The notes below the pieces were generated by a model, which saw only the letters and a list, made by a program, of their open reading frames with translations, ran no database searches and was not told the origin of the DNA. A DNA stretch of 64,000 bases from an uncultured Oscillospiraceae bacterium (GTDB taxonomy: Bacteria; Bacillota; Clostridia; Oscillospirales; Acutalibacteraceae), in the NCBI GenBank assembly GCA_949297075.1, contig CASFRX010000051.1, forward strand, positions 1-64,000, given 5' to 3'. A program made the translations under genes and the position numbers. Positions 7,639-14,590 of this stretch are shown here, one piece after another. How positions within the stretch are numbered: position 1 is the stretch's first letter; each line of letters begins with the position of its first letter.

Positions 7639-8007
7639 TTGCTGACAACTAAAACAGTTTTAAACAGGTTAAGGCAGCTTGTAACCCTCGACGAGCAAGG
7701 GGCAGAAAACGCTCTGCCCCTTTGCGGTCTCTGCCTTGAAGAAATTAAAGGCAGGCTCAGAGAGGGCGCAGATGAAAACGACCCCCGTTTAGCTCAGGCC
7801 GCCGCAGGCCTCGCATACTACCGCATTGCCTTGCGCAACGCCGCCGACGGCGAAGGCGCAACAAGCTTCAAAGCAGGCGATGTTACTGTTACACGCTCCC
7901 CTGCAGCCGCACTCCAGCTTGCCGTTGCGGTGCGTGACGAAGCTATTGCCGATGCCGCTGACCTTTTAACGGACCGTGACTTTATCTTTAGGCAGGTGAG
8001 CCCATGA
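7639..8007 (+). CDS. Putative head-tail connector (gp6-like adaptor)
   Basis: 122 residues, mostly alpha-helical, in the position of the adaptor ring that stacks on the portal. The pattern LRQLVTLDEQGAENALPL, CLEEIKGRLREGADENDPRL, AAAGLAYYRIALR is like the gp6/Gp15 connector family, with a C-terminal helix AVAVRDEAIADAADLL. TTG start at 7639 with AGAGAGGG upstream. Ends in an ATGA overlap with the next gene. Confidence 0.6.
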   Translation: MLTTKTVLNRLRQLVTLDEQGAENALPLCGLCLEEIKGRLREGADENDPRLAQAAAGLAYYRIALRNAADGEGATSFKAGDVTVTRSPAAALQLAVAVRDEAIADAADLLTDRDFIFRQVSP

Positions 8008-8339
8008 ATTTAAAGTCCATGCTCTATTCCTATGGCAGGCAGGTTGAGCTTTGTAATTCCGAGGGTGTAAAGGAAAAATTCAAAGCTTTGATTCAGCCTC
8101 TTCGCTACAAGAACAAAATGTATCTTGACGGCATTTATACCGAAATCGGCTTTAACAGCCAGGGACATTACCTCTATATCGGACCGCCTGAAATTGATTT
8201 GACTGCTGCGGCAGACGACGAAATTCTGTCTGCCGACGGAATAAGCTACCAAATTGACAGAGCTGAAAAAGTATATAAAGGCGAAAAAGTATTCTACATA
8301 TGGGCAATTATCAGGACTATTGTTCAGGAGGTATATTAA
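8004..8339 (+). CDS. Putative head-closure/joining protein
   Basis: 111 residues, beta-rich, beginning NLKSMLYSYGRQVELCN. Size, fold type and gene order match the small head-closure (head-tail joining) proteins that plug the neck after packaging. ATG overlaps the previous stop (ATGA). No catalytic motif is expected. I recognise it mainly by context. Confidence 0.55.
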   Translation: MNLKSMLYSYGRQVELCNSEGVKEKFKALIQPLRYKNKMYLDGIYTEIGFNSQGHYLYIGPPEIDLTAAADDEILSADGISYQIDRAEKVYKGEKVFYIWAIIRTIVQEVY

Positions 8340-8340
8340 G

Positions 8341-9183
8341 ATGTCAGATTCAATAAGCGCAATGCCGCTGGACATTGCAAACTGGTTAAACGAACAGACG
8401 GAGGTTTTTCAAGACATACTTTTTGTTACGGAATTTCCTCCCGTGCCCAAGGCAACCCCCTTGCACAGAACTATTGTTTCCGTTGGTTTGGAAAGTGTAA
8501 AAATCAGCGATTATTTCATCGAAAACAGCGAGGGCGTGCTCGTACCCGATGAATACTGCCGCCTTGCGGAAATCAAGCTTCGTTTTTCCATATATGTTCC
8601 CTACTCCCTCGGCGGCACTGCCTGCCATGAAGCATTCACCAGGGTAGTTGACTGCCTGAACTTTAAAAGCGATTTAAATCTCATAAACTCAACCTGTCAG
8701 CCCATAAGCGCAGACAGGGAAACAGACGCCTTTGTTATGAAGAGCTTTGTTGATATTGAGGCGCAGTTCTGCCCCGCCGAATCAAGCGATATTCAGTATG
8801 AATCCTTTTTGCCAAAAACATTTTTTTGCAGTTCCCACATGAAGGATGATTCACTGCACCTAAATCCCGGTGAAAGAGAAAAATGGAACTCCTCGGTTGT
8901 TGTGGGGACTTACTTCGGCACTGACGAAAGTTCCGTTACGATAAATTTGGGGTTCAAGCCGAAGCTGGTCATAGTCTCCCCAATCAATCTGCCCCTATTT
9001 TATTCAAAAGGCGCTGTATCATATTGCCTTTCAGGCATAGCTACGCCGCACTGCCCCGGCGCAGGCGTTCAAATAACCGACAACGGATTTAGGCTTATAC
9101 AGGGTTCTTCGCAACACAACGGTGACACATATGTTTATCTCAACAAACTCGGTTATGATTACAACTACATCGCCGTAAAATAA
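8341..9183 (+). CDS. Neck/tail-terminator-like protein fused to a tail-fibre-like tip domain
   Basis: 280 residues in two parts. Residues 1 to about 170 sit where phages encode the tail-terminator or completion protein and have that length and mixed alpha/beta look (helix SLGGTACHEAFTRVVDCLNF, strand AFVMKSFVDIEAQFC). Residues about 195-280 read YFGTDESSVTINLGFKPKLV, later ITDNGFRLIQG and ending LGYDYNYIAVK, the pattern seen in tips of phage tail fibres and related surface-binding proteins. ATG at 8341 follows AGGAGG; an upstream in-frame ATG at 8254 lies inside the previous gene and lacks a ribosome binding site. Last gene of the cassette: no tail tube, tape measure, lysis or integrase gene follows. 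Confidence 0.6.
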   Translation: MSDSISAMPLDIANWLNEQTEVFQDILFVTEFPPVPKATPLHRTIVSVGLESVKISDYFIENSEGVLVPDEYCRLAEIKLRFSIYVPYSLGGTACHEAFTRVVDCLNFKSDLNLINSTCQPISADRETDAFVMKSFVDIEAQFCPAESSDIQYESFLPKTFFCSSHMKDDSLHLNPGEREKWNSSVVVGTYFGTDESSVTINLGFKPKLVIVSPINLPLFYSKGAVSYCLSGIATPHCPGAGVQITDNGFRLIQGSSQHNGDTYVYLNKLGYDYNYIAVK

Positions 9184-9195
9184 TAAAAAAAGCAG

Positions 9196-9273
9196 AAAAA
9201 AGCCCTCTTATGGTTGATTTTTATTTTTCAGTGAGTTATACTGTAAAAAAATAATCAGAACCGAGGGCTTTTT
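9196..9273. repeat. Long-range 11-bp inverted repeat around the aldolase promoter
   Basis: AAAAAGCCCTC (9197-9207) and GAGGGCTTTTT (9263-9273) are exact inverted copies separated by 55 bases. The right arm contains the GAGGG likely to serve as ribosome binding site of the GTG at 9277. A promoter lies between the arms, so only read-through RNA from the phage-like genes would contain both arms and could fold, either terminating or hiding the site. Confidence 0.55.
9214..9242 (+). promoter_or_regulatory. Sigma-A promoter of the aldolase gene
   Basis: TTGATT, 17-bp spacer, TATACT. Start of transcription expected near 9249, giving a leader of about 28 bases. Confidence 0.8.
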
Positions 9274-9276
9274 ATC

Positions 9277-10188
9277 GTGTCTAAAAAAGAATTTAACAAC
9301 ACAGGTGTTTTTTCTCTTTTACTTACACCTTTCAACGAAGACCGCTCCGTTAACTACGAAACATACAAAAAATATGTTGAGTGGCAGGCTCGTCAGGGTG
9401 CGCAGCACCTTTTCGCTTGCTGCGGCAGCAGCGAAATGATTACTCTCACTCTCGATGAGAGAATCAAGCTCGCAGCTCTTGCAGTTGAACACGCAAACGG
9501 CATCCCTATTATTGCAACAGCCAACCTTGAGCCCACATGGCACGGCCAGATTGAAGAAATTAAGCGCATGGAGCAAACAGGTGTTGACGGCCTTGTTTTC
9601 GTAACTAAAGGCTACTGCGACAACAACGACAGAATGTATACATACATTTCCGAGCTAAGCGAGCTTACCGAGCTTCCCATAGTTCTCTATGAGTTCCCCG
9701 GTATGCATCCGCACCTTATGGCTGCCGAGGTTTACGGCAAGCTTGCCAAAGAGGGCAGAATTGTAGGTATTAAAGATACAACCTGCCGCATGGAATTAAT
9801 CAAAGAAAAAATCGATGTTGCCGGCGATACAGCTATTCTTCAGGCCAATATCCCCTACCTCATGGAATCCTACGAAGCAGGCGCAAAGGGTGTTGTTGCA
9901 ACTCCAACAAGCTGCGGCGCATACCTCTTTGCTAAGATGTATGATGAATTTTTCGTTCAGAACGACAGAGAGGCCGCCAACCTCACTCATCAGCAGATTT
10001 GCCTGCTCGATAACGCTATCGGCGAGGGCTTCTGCGCCAGCGCAAAATATCTCGTCAGCCTTTGCGGCATAAAAGAATTCAACTGGTACACAAGAGGCAA
10101 CCACAGCCTCAACCCACAGCGCCTTAAATCACTGCGTGTATTCCACGATTGGGCAAAGGCAACCGGCATGAAATTTTACAACGACTAA
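9277..10188 (+). CDS. Dihydrodipicolinate synthase-family aldolase
   Basis: Class I (Schiff base) aldolase of the DapA/N-acetylneuraminate lyase superfamily, 303 residues, TIM barrel. Lys166 in RIVGIKDTT is the Schiff-base lysine and Tyr138 in LPIVLYEFPG the proton relay. The loop that reads GTTGE in true DapA is GSSEM here (residues 50-54), so the substrate is probably another 2-keto acid; I do not assign lysine biosynthesis. GTG start at 9277 with GAGGG nine bases upstream and its own promoter. Followed 20 bases later by the DivIVA-like gene, likely cotranscribed. Confidence 0.85.
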   Translation: MSKKEFNNTGVFSLLLTPFNEDRSVNYETYKKYVEWQARQGAQHLFACCGSSEMITLTLDERIKLAALAVEHANGIPIIATANLEPTWHGQIEEIKRMEQTGVDGLVFVTKGYCDNNDRMYTYISELSELTELPIVLYEFPGMHPHLMAAEVYGKLAKEGRIVGIKDTTCRMELIKEKIDVAGDTAILQANIPYLMESYEAGAKGVVATPTSCGAYLFAKMYDEFFVQNDREAANLTHQQICLLDNAIGEGFCASAKYLVSLCGIKEFNWYTRGNHSLNPQRLKSLRVFHDWAKATGMKFYND

Positions 10189-10208
10189 TCAGTAAGGCGG
10201 TATATATA

Positions 10209-10805
10209 ATGGCTCAAACCAACAACTTCTCTATTGCGAGAAAGGGTTACAACTGCAAAGAGGTTGACGAATATCTGCTCACTTTAAAGGAATCGGAGGC
10301 TCAGCTTCGTGAAAGCTACGCAAGGCTTCGGGATGAACACGACGCACTCTGCGCCGAAAGCGCAGCTGATAAAAACGAAATAAACCGCATGAGAAGCGAC
10401 TGCACCGCTCTTGCCGTTGCACTCAAAAAGCTCCGTGAAGAGGGCGGCAACGATGAACTTAAAGCAAAATATGAGAAAGCTCTCAACGAGAATGAACAAC
10501 TTAAGGCTAAAATAGGAGCGCTCAAAGCCGCCGACACGGCCGCCGAAAGCAGCAAAGCAAACGAAGCGGCTGAATACAGCGAAACCGCCTCTAAAATGAT
10601 TTCCGAGGTTGCGGCAGTTGTTCAAAAGCTGGAAAAGGACGCAAGACGCAAGGCAGAAGCAATAACAATTTCCGCAAAGATGGAGCAGGAGCGTGCCAAC
10701 ATCATCAAAGGCAGAGTTATGCAGGAAATCCACAGCCTTATGGATATGCTGGCAAGCTACCTTGATGAGCACGCAGAAGAAACCGCTGAAGAAGCTAAAG
10801 AATAA
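10209..10805 (+). CDS. divIVA: DivIVA-domain coiled-coil protein
   Basis: 198 residues. The N-terminus FSIARKGYNCKEVDEYL is the DivIVA signature (membrane-binding loop, then the first coiled coil); DivIVA proteins collect at curved membranes of poles and septa and position other proteins. Residues about 30-130 form a long alanine/glutamate-rich coiled coil, and residues 140-170 (AAVVQKLEKDARRKAEAITI) a second. ATG at 10209 preceded by AAGGCGG; a TTG 60 bases upstream lies inside the aldolase gene. Ends at a terminator. Its exact role beside an aldolase is unclear. Confidence 0.82.
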   Translation: MAQTNNFSIARKGYNCKEVDEYLLTLKESEAQLRESYARLRDEHDALCAESAADKNEINRMRSDCTALAVALKKLREEGGNDELKAKYEKALNENEQLKAKIGALKAADTAAESSKANEAAEYSETASKMISEVAAVVQKLEKDARRKAEAITISAKMEQERANIIKGRVMQEIHSLMDMLASYLDEHAEETAEEAKE

Positions 10806-10821
10806 TCAATAAGCCTAATTT

Positions 10822-10857
10822 AGGCAAGGTAATCTTTAATTGCCTTGCCTTTCTTTT
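10822..10857 (+). terminator. Terminator after the DivIVA-like gene
   Basis: AGGCAAGG (10822-10829) pairs with CCTTGCCT (10843-10850), followed by TTCTTTT. Confidence 0.7.
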
Positions 10858-10883
10858 AATTTATGACAGGGACACGATGACAT

Positions 10884-11549
10884 ATGAGAATGAGAAAGAA
10901 GAAATATCTTGAAGAGCGTTTGGCTCAATGCACCAACATAATTCCCCTTTTCAGCGACGACCGCAATTTTCAAACAGCCATTGAAAAGAAAGAATATATT
11001 GACCTTGAAGCCCTTTTCGGCAACAGCAACCCCGTTGTGCTTGAAGTAGGCTGCGGCAAGGGCAAATTTGCCTGCGAATTGGCTAAGCGCGAGCCTGATA
11101 TAAATGTACTTGCCCTTGAAAAATGTGCAAATGTAATCGTAATGGCAAGCGAAGCCGCAGAAAAGGATAACATTCAAAATCTCAAATTTCTGCATGGCGG
11201 AGCGGAATATCTTGAAAAATATCTGAAGCCGCAGTCAATGGAAAGGATTTATCTCAATTTTTCCTGCCCTTATCCCAAAAACTCATATGCTAATCACCGC
11301 CTGACTAACCCTCGCTTCCTCAAAAGCTATGCCGTCATTCTCAAAGAGGGCGCAGAAATCCACCAAAAGACAGATAATATGCACTTTTTTGAGTATTCTA
11401 TAGAACAGTTTTCAAGCTTCGGCTTCAAGCTCAAAAACATCTCTCTTGACCTTCATAACAGCGACTTTGAGGGCAATATTGAAACCGAATATGAGCACAG
11501 ATTTTCTTCACAAGGCTTCCCGATTTACAGGCTGGAGGCTTATCTGTAA
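10884..11549 (+). CDS. trmB: tRNA (guanine-N7)-methyltransferase, divergent
   Basis: 221 residues, TrmB family, which methylates G46 of tRNA with S-adenosylmethionine. Rossmann motif I is VVLEVGCGKGKFACELA (51-67); motif II ALEKCANV follows. The family's signature LNFSDPWPK(x)RHxKRRL appears as LNFSCPYPKNSYANHRL (124-138): the Asp reported as important for catalysis is Cys128 and two basic positions are lost. The rest, including the C-terminal TEYEHRF motif that contacts SAM and tRNA, is conserved. Either a functional variant or a paralogue with a changed role. No clear ribosome binding site; ATG at 10890 is an alternative. Confidence 0.85.
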   Translation: MRMRKKKYLEERLAQCTNIIPLFSDDRNFQTAIEKKEYIDLEALFGNSNPVVLEVGCGKGKFACELAKREPDINVLALEKCANVIVMASEAAEKDNIQNLKFLHGGAEYLEKYLKPQSMERIYLNFSCPYPKNSYANHRLTNPRFLKSYAVILKEGAEIHQKTDNMHFFEYSIEQFSSFGFKLKNISLDLHNSDFEGNIETEYEHRFSSQGFPIYRLEAYL

Positions 11550-11583
11550 ATCAAGTTAAGAAACACACAACGAGGTGAACAAA

Positions 11584-12225
11584 ATGAGAGCATGGCTTGC
11601 CGGCGGCGGTGATTTTTATTCCGAGGGCTTTAAGCCCGACAAAAGAGATATTATAATTGCAGTTGACGCAGGCTTTGCACGCCTTAAGGCTTTAGGCATC
11701 AGCCCACATATGGTTGTTGGCGATTTTGATTCCCTTGAATATGTGCCCACGCACCCAAATATTGAAAAGCACCCATGTATTAAAGATGATACGGATACAA
11801 TGCTTGCCGTCAAAAAAGGCATTGAGCTTGGCTGTGATGAATTTTTCATTTTCGGCGGCACAGGGGGCAGAATTGCACACACCTTAGGCAACATTCAAGT
11901 TTTGGCTAACCTTGCCGAAAGCGGAAAAATCGGCTATTTGATAGATAAAGACTATATAATAACCGCAATCAGGAAATGCAGCCTTGTTTTCGATAGCGAA
12001 CACACGGGATATATATCTCTCCTGCCATGGGGCGCAAGAGAAGCAGAGGTCACTATCAAAGGCTTGGCTTATGAGCTGGACCGCTCTCCCCTGCCCTCGT
12101 ACAGACCCCTTGGCATAAGCAACGAATTCACCGGCAAACAAGCAAAAATCACAACCTTTGATAACATGGTTGTTGCCGTTTTTGAAAACCATGGTATGTA
12201 CCCTAAAAAGGAGGCTGAAAATTGA
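11584..12225 (+). CDS. thiN: Thiamine diphosphokinase
   Basis: Transfers pyrophosphate from ATP to thiamine to give thiamine diphosphate. 213 residues. The family motifs are present: the N-terminal AWLAGGGDF, IAVDAGFARL and VGDFDSL (catalytic Asp region), KDDTDTMLA, and GGTGGRIAHTLGN. Start ATG at 11584, seven bases after GAGGTG; the GTG inside that same sequence (11575) is not plausible. Overlaps the next gene by four bases (TTGA), so translation is coupled. Confidence 0.93.
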   Translation: MRAWLAGGGDFYSEGFKPDKRDIIIAVDAGFARLKALGISPHMVVGDFDSLEYVPTHPNIEKHPCIKDDTDTMLAVKKGIELGCDEFFIFGGTGGRIAHTLGNIQVLANLAESGKIGYLIDKDYIITAIRKCSLVFDSEHTGYISLLPWGAREAEVTIKGLAYELDRSPLPSYRPLGISNEFTGKQAKITTFDNMVVAVFENHGMYPKKEAEN

Positions 12226-12878
12226 AAATCAAAGGAGCTATTTTCGACCTTGACGGAACGCTAATTGACTCTATGCCCATTTGGCAGAATCTGAGCTTCG
12301 ATTTCTTGATCTCCCTCGGTGTGACTCCTAAACCCGATTTGAGGGAAAAGGTTTCTGCCATGTTTCTGCGTGAATCCAGCGAATACACCATAAAAGAATA
12401 TAACCTGAACTGCTCGGTGGAAGATGTTCTGAAATATATGTACGAGCAGATAAACGATTTCTATTTCAACCGTGTGCCACCTAAGGCAGATGCATTTGAA
12501 TTTTTGAAAAAGCTCAAGGCAAGCGGAGTAAAAATGTGCGTAGCCACTGCTACAGAGCGCGGGCTCGCCTCTGCCGCATTAAAGCTCAACGGAATGTTGG
12601 ATTTTTTCGATGAAATTTTCACCTGCTCCGAAATCGGTTTAAACAAGGAGGACCCGAAAATATTTGAGCTGACTTTGGAAGCCTTGGGCACAAAAAAAGA
12701 AGAAACCTTTGTTTTTGAGGATGCAGCTCACGCAGTTAAAACAGCAAATAAAGCAGGCTTCCCCGTAATCGCAATCTTTGACGAAGCCGCGGCTAAGGAA
12801 AAAGATGAAATATCAAAGTTCAGCCAAAAATATATACATAACTACTGTGAACTTGACGGATTTTTTGAAAACATATAA
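12222..12878 (+). CDS. HAD-superfamily phosphatase (beta-phosphoglucomutase-like)
   Basis: 218 residues with all four HAD motifs: motif I FDLDGTLID (nucleophile Asp9, acid Asp11), motif II VATAT, motif III Lys in LNKEDPKIF, motif IV FEDAAHAV. The helical cap between residues 15 and 85 places it in subclass I (beta-PGM, phosphoglycolate phosphatase). The substrate cannot be read from sequence. TTG start at 12222, overlapping the thiN stop, with AAAAGGAGG upstream. Confidence 0.88.
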   Translation: MKIKGAIFDLDGTLIDSMPIWQNLSFDFLISLGVTPKPDLREKVSAMFLRESSEYTIKEYNLNCSVEDVLKYMYEQINDFYFNRVPPKADAFEFLKKLKASGVKMCVATATERGLASAALKLNGMLDFFDEIFTCSEIGLNKEDPKIFELTLEALGTKKEETFVFEDAAHAVKTANKAGFPVIAIFDEAAAKEKDEISKFSQKYIHNYCELDGFFENI

Positions 12879-12916
12879 TAAAGGTTGAATTAATAACAAA
12901 AAATTTAGAAAAACAC

Positions 12917-12945
12917 TTGCAATTTGATTTTATTTGTGATAATAT
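12917..12945 (+). promoter_or_regulatory. Promoter of tRNA-Arg
   Basis: TTGCAA, 17-bp spacer, TAATAT, with a TG one base before the -10. About 30 bases from the mature tRNA 5' end. Confidence 0.75.
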
Positions 12946-12974
12946 AATTTGGCGGTTGAAAAACCGCACCATGT

Positions 12975-13051
12975 GCGGCGTTAGCTCAGCTGGATAGAGT
13001 GTTTGGCTACGAACCAAAAGGTCGGGGGTTCGAATCCCTTACGCCGTGCCA
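12975..13051 (+). tRNA. tRNA-Arg (ACG)
   Basis: 77 bases including an encoded CCA. Acceptor stem GCGGCGT with ACGCCGT (first pair G-T), D arm from TAGCTCAGCTGG, anticodon loop CTACGAA within stem TTTGG/CCAAA giving ACG, T arm GGGGGTTCGAATCCC. The ACG anticodon is read as ICG after deamination. Confidence 0.97.
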
Positions 13052-13098
13052 GAAAAGAACCCACATTTGTCTACGACAAGTGTGGGTTCTTTTCAATT
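13052..13098 (+). terminator. Terminator of tRNA-Arg
   Basis: A 20-base arm at 13052-13071 pairs with 13075-13094 around a three-base loop, with one mismatch or wobble; the second arm ends in TTTTC. It starts at the base after the CCA. Confidence 0.85.
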
Positions 13099-13143
13099 AA
13101 ATCCGTCCTATCGGACGGGATAAATCTCGCTTTCGTGATTTCA

Positions 13144-13172
13144 TTGAAATGTTTGCAAATGTGTGGTACAAT
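13144..13172 (+). promoter_or_regulatory. Orphan promoter in the accessory region
   Basis: TTGAAA, 17-bp spacer, TACAAT, followed by a GAGGTGATAGTAAGG ribosome-binding-like sequence, but no full gene follows. Confidence 0.6.
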
Positions 13173-13184
13173 CGGAGCAAATGA

Positions 13185-13253
13185 GGTGATAGTAAGGATA
13201 TTGTAAATTATGGTAAAGGTGCAGACCGTCTGTATGTTAAAGAATTAAGATAA
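13185..13253 (+). pseudogene. Short coding-like relic after an orphan promoter
   Basis: Following the promoter and a strong ribosome-binding-like site, a short frame reads KDIVNYGKGADRLYVKELR and stops at 13251. It has no usual start codon and its N-terminus abuts the promoter, so it looks like the tail of a gene whose body was deleted. I do not recognise the family. Confidence 0.25.
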
Positions 13254-13282
13254 CTGGATTTGTGAAAATCAAATTATTTTGA

Positions 13283-13624
13283 TTACTTGTCACCCCTAAG
13301 GCTATTTTTTACAGCCCCTTTAATCAACCAAGCATAATCTTGTCTGCAATCAAGAACATAATCAATAAACACATCATTATCCTTGATTTGATATAATACC
13401 AAATACCAATTTTCAACATACATTTTGTGATACTTATTTGGGGTTATACATTCTTCATTAAAAAAAGGAAATCTGTTTGGCATTTCTTCAAGTGAATTAA
13501 ATGCATCAATCAACCTTGCTTTAGTATTTTTTGCAGCATTTTTGTTTACAGTTGCAATAAAAGCAATATGTTCCTTTAGCATATCTGCCGCTCTTTGTGA
13601 AACAATAACATTATACTTTTGCAT
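13283..13624 (-). CDS. RelE/ParE-type toxin
   Basis: 113 residues with the RelE/ParE fold pattern: KYNVIVSQRAADMLKEHIAFI at the N-terminus, a helix with ARLIDAFNSLEEMPNRFPFF, the strand NKYHKMYVENWYLVLYQI and VFIDYVLDCRQDY. Toxins of this family cut mRNA on the ribosome or poison gyrase. ATG at 13624 lies one base after the antitoxin stop with GAGGTG upstream; a longer in-frame extension to 13657 lies inside the antitoxin gene. Second gene of a two-gene operon. Confidence 0.85.
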   Translation of the reverse strand: MQKYNVIVSQRAADMLKEHIAFIATVNKNAAKNTKARLIDAFNSLEEMPNRFPFFNEECITPNKYHKMYVENWYLVLYQIKDNDVFIDYVLDCRQDYAWLIKGAVKNSLRGDK

Positions 13625-13625
13625 A

Positions 13626-13892
13626 TCACACCTCATCGATGATTCTGTCAAGTTCATCGCTTAATTGTGATACAGATACACCTTTAATTCCTGCCATTCT
13701 ATCCTCCTCAACGGATAAAAGCTGTTCTCTGAGTTCAAGCATTTTTTCTCTTCTTGAAAACGCTTCAATATCCATAACAACTAAGTCGCCCTCGCCGTTT
13801 TTGGTTAGATATACAGGCTCGCCTGTTTTTTTACATAATGTTGAAATTTCGTTATAGTTTTGTCTTATAGCAGCACTTGGTCTTATATTCAT
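13626..13892 (-). CDS. Phd/YefM-type antitoxin
   Basis: 88 residues. The N-terminal Phd/YefM DNA-binding domain reads IRPSAAIRQNYNEISTLCKK, EPVYLTKNGEGDLVVMDIEA; the C-terminal half is the acidic helix that neutralises the toxin (QLSDELDRIIDEV). Encoded directly before the toxin with a one-base gap, the standard order for autoregulated type II pairs. ATG preceded by AAGGAGATG. Confidence 0.88.
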   Translation of the reverse strand: MNIRPSAAIRQNYNEISTLCKKTGEPVYLTKNGEGDLVVMDIEAFSRREKMLELREQLLSVEEDRMAGIKGVSVSQLSDELDRIIDEV

Positions 13893-13925
13893 ACAAACAT
13901 CTCCTTGTAGTAATATTCTACCTAT

Positions 13926-13954
13926 ATTGTATTATAATTATACTACTTTGTCAA
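13926..13954 (-). promoter_or_regulatory. Promoter/operator of the toxin-antitoxin pair
   Basis: Minus-strand TTGACA, 17-bp spacer, TACAAT. The spacer contains the palindrome TATAATTATA, and an imperfect palindrome TAGAATATTACTA lies between promoter and ATG; either could be the antitoxin's operator. Confidence 0.8.
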
Positions 13955-13958
13955 CTAT

Positions 13959-14447
13959 TTATATCGTAATATATCCATCAATATGAGGAAGGCAGATGAT
14001 TATGTTCAGGCCTTCCTTTGTATTTTCTGCAGTAATTGTTCCGTGGTGCTTTTCAATAAATTGCCTTTGTAATAGCAAGACCGATACCGTCACTATTAGG
14101 ATTTGCGTTGTCTGTTCTGTGAAAACGGCTGAAAAGCTTTGGTTAGTCCTCTTTGGATACGCCACCACCGTTATCTCTTATTGAAATATTTATTGACTTT
14201 TCGCTATTCTGCTTTGATTTTCTTGCAGTATTGTTCTGCTCTAAGTGGTATAACTCCTCCAAATCCTTAACAGCATTTTGTAATCTCGAAAAGTGATTAT
14301 CCGAGGTGCTGAACTCGGTTGGAGTATCATAATATAATTTTCCGAAATTGATTTAACTACATCGAATTTTTTTGCGCTATATTTGACATCCTTGGAAATT
14401 TTGAATATACTATCATTAGAGTTAGCAAGAGAATCGCCGACCGGCAA
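13959..14447 (-). pseudogene. Broken sensor histidine kinase (ATPase-domain fragment)
   Basis: Read across frames on the minus strand, pieces of a HATPase_c domain appear in order: KDLEELYHLEQN, ISIRDNGGGVSKED (N/G1 box), a stop codon, PKLFSRFHRTDNANPNSDGIGLAI (G2 region, first part), a frameshift, then EKHHGTITAEN and LNIIICLP at the C-terminus. At least one stop and one or two frameshifts interrupt it. The membrane and dimerisation parts are missing. It directly adjoins the toxin-antitoxin promoter. Confidence 0.72.
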
Positions 14448-14540
14448 ATGGAGCCCAGTACGCCTTTCCCATTCGCTAACTCTTTAAAGAAAAACGCAAT
14501 TGAACAGTAACCCCTAAATAACCCCTCGTCACAGCAAATA
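14448..14540. other. Accessory-region debris with small repeats
   Basis: No gene. AGAGTTAGC (14418-14426) is repeated inverted as GCTAACTCT (14475-14483), and TAACCCCT occurs twice (14508-14515, 14519-14526). These could be traces of a past insertion. Confidence 0.35.
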
Positions 14541-14575
14541 AACCTCTTCTGTCTTGGCAGACAAGAGAGGTTTTC
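14541..14575 (-). terminator. Terminator of spoVT
   Basis: AACCTCTTCTGTCT (14541-14554) pairs with AGACAAGAGAGGTT (14559-14572) with one mismatch; T-rich sequence on both sides makes it usable in either direction. Confidence 0.7.
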
Positions 14576-14590
14576 TTCGTTGTGTGTATT

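Noticed and set aside
9277-10188. Calling the aldolase a true DapA of lysine biosynthesis
   Set aside because: Schiff-base lysine and Tyr are present but the GTTGE loop is GSSEM and no lysine pathway genes adjoin.
12975-13051. tRNA-Arg as the attachment site of the capsid cassette
   Set aside because: It lies more than 3 kb from the cassette with housekeeping genes between and I found no duplicated tRNA end.
14418-14483. 9-bp inverted repeat as insertion-sequence ends
   Set aside because: Only 48 bases lie between the arms, no transposase fragment and no target duplication are visible.
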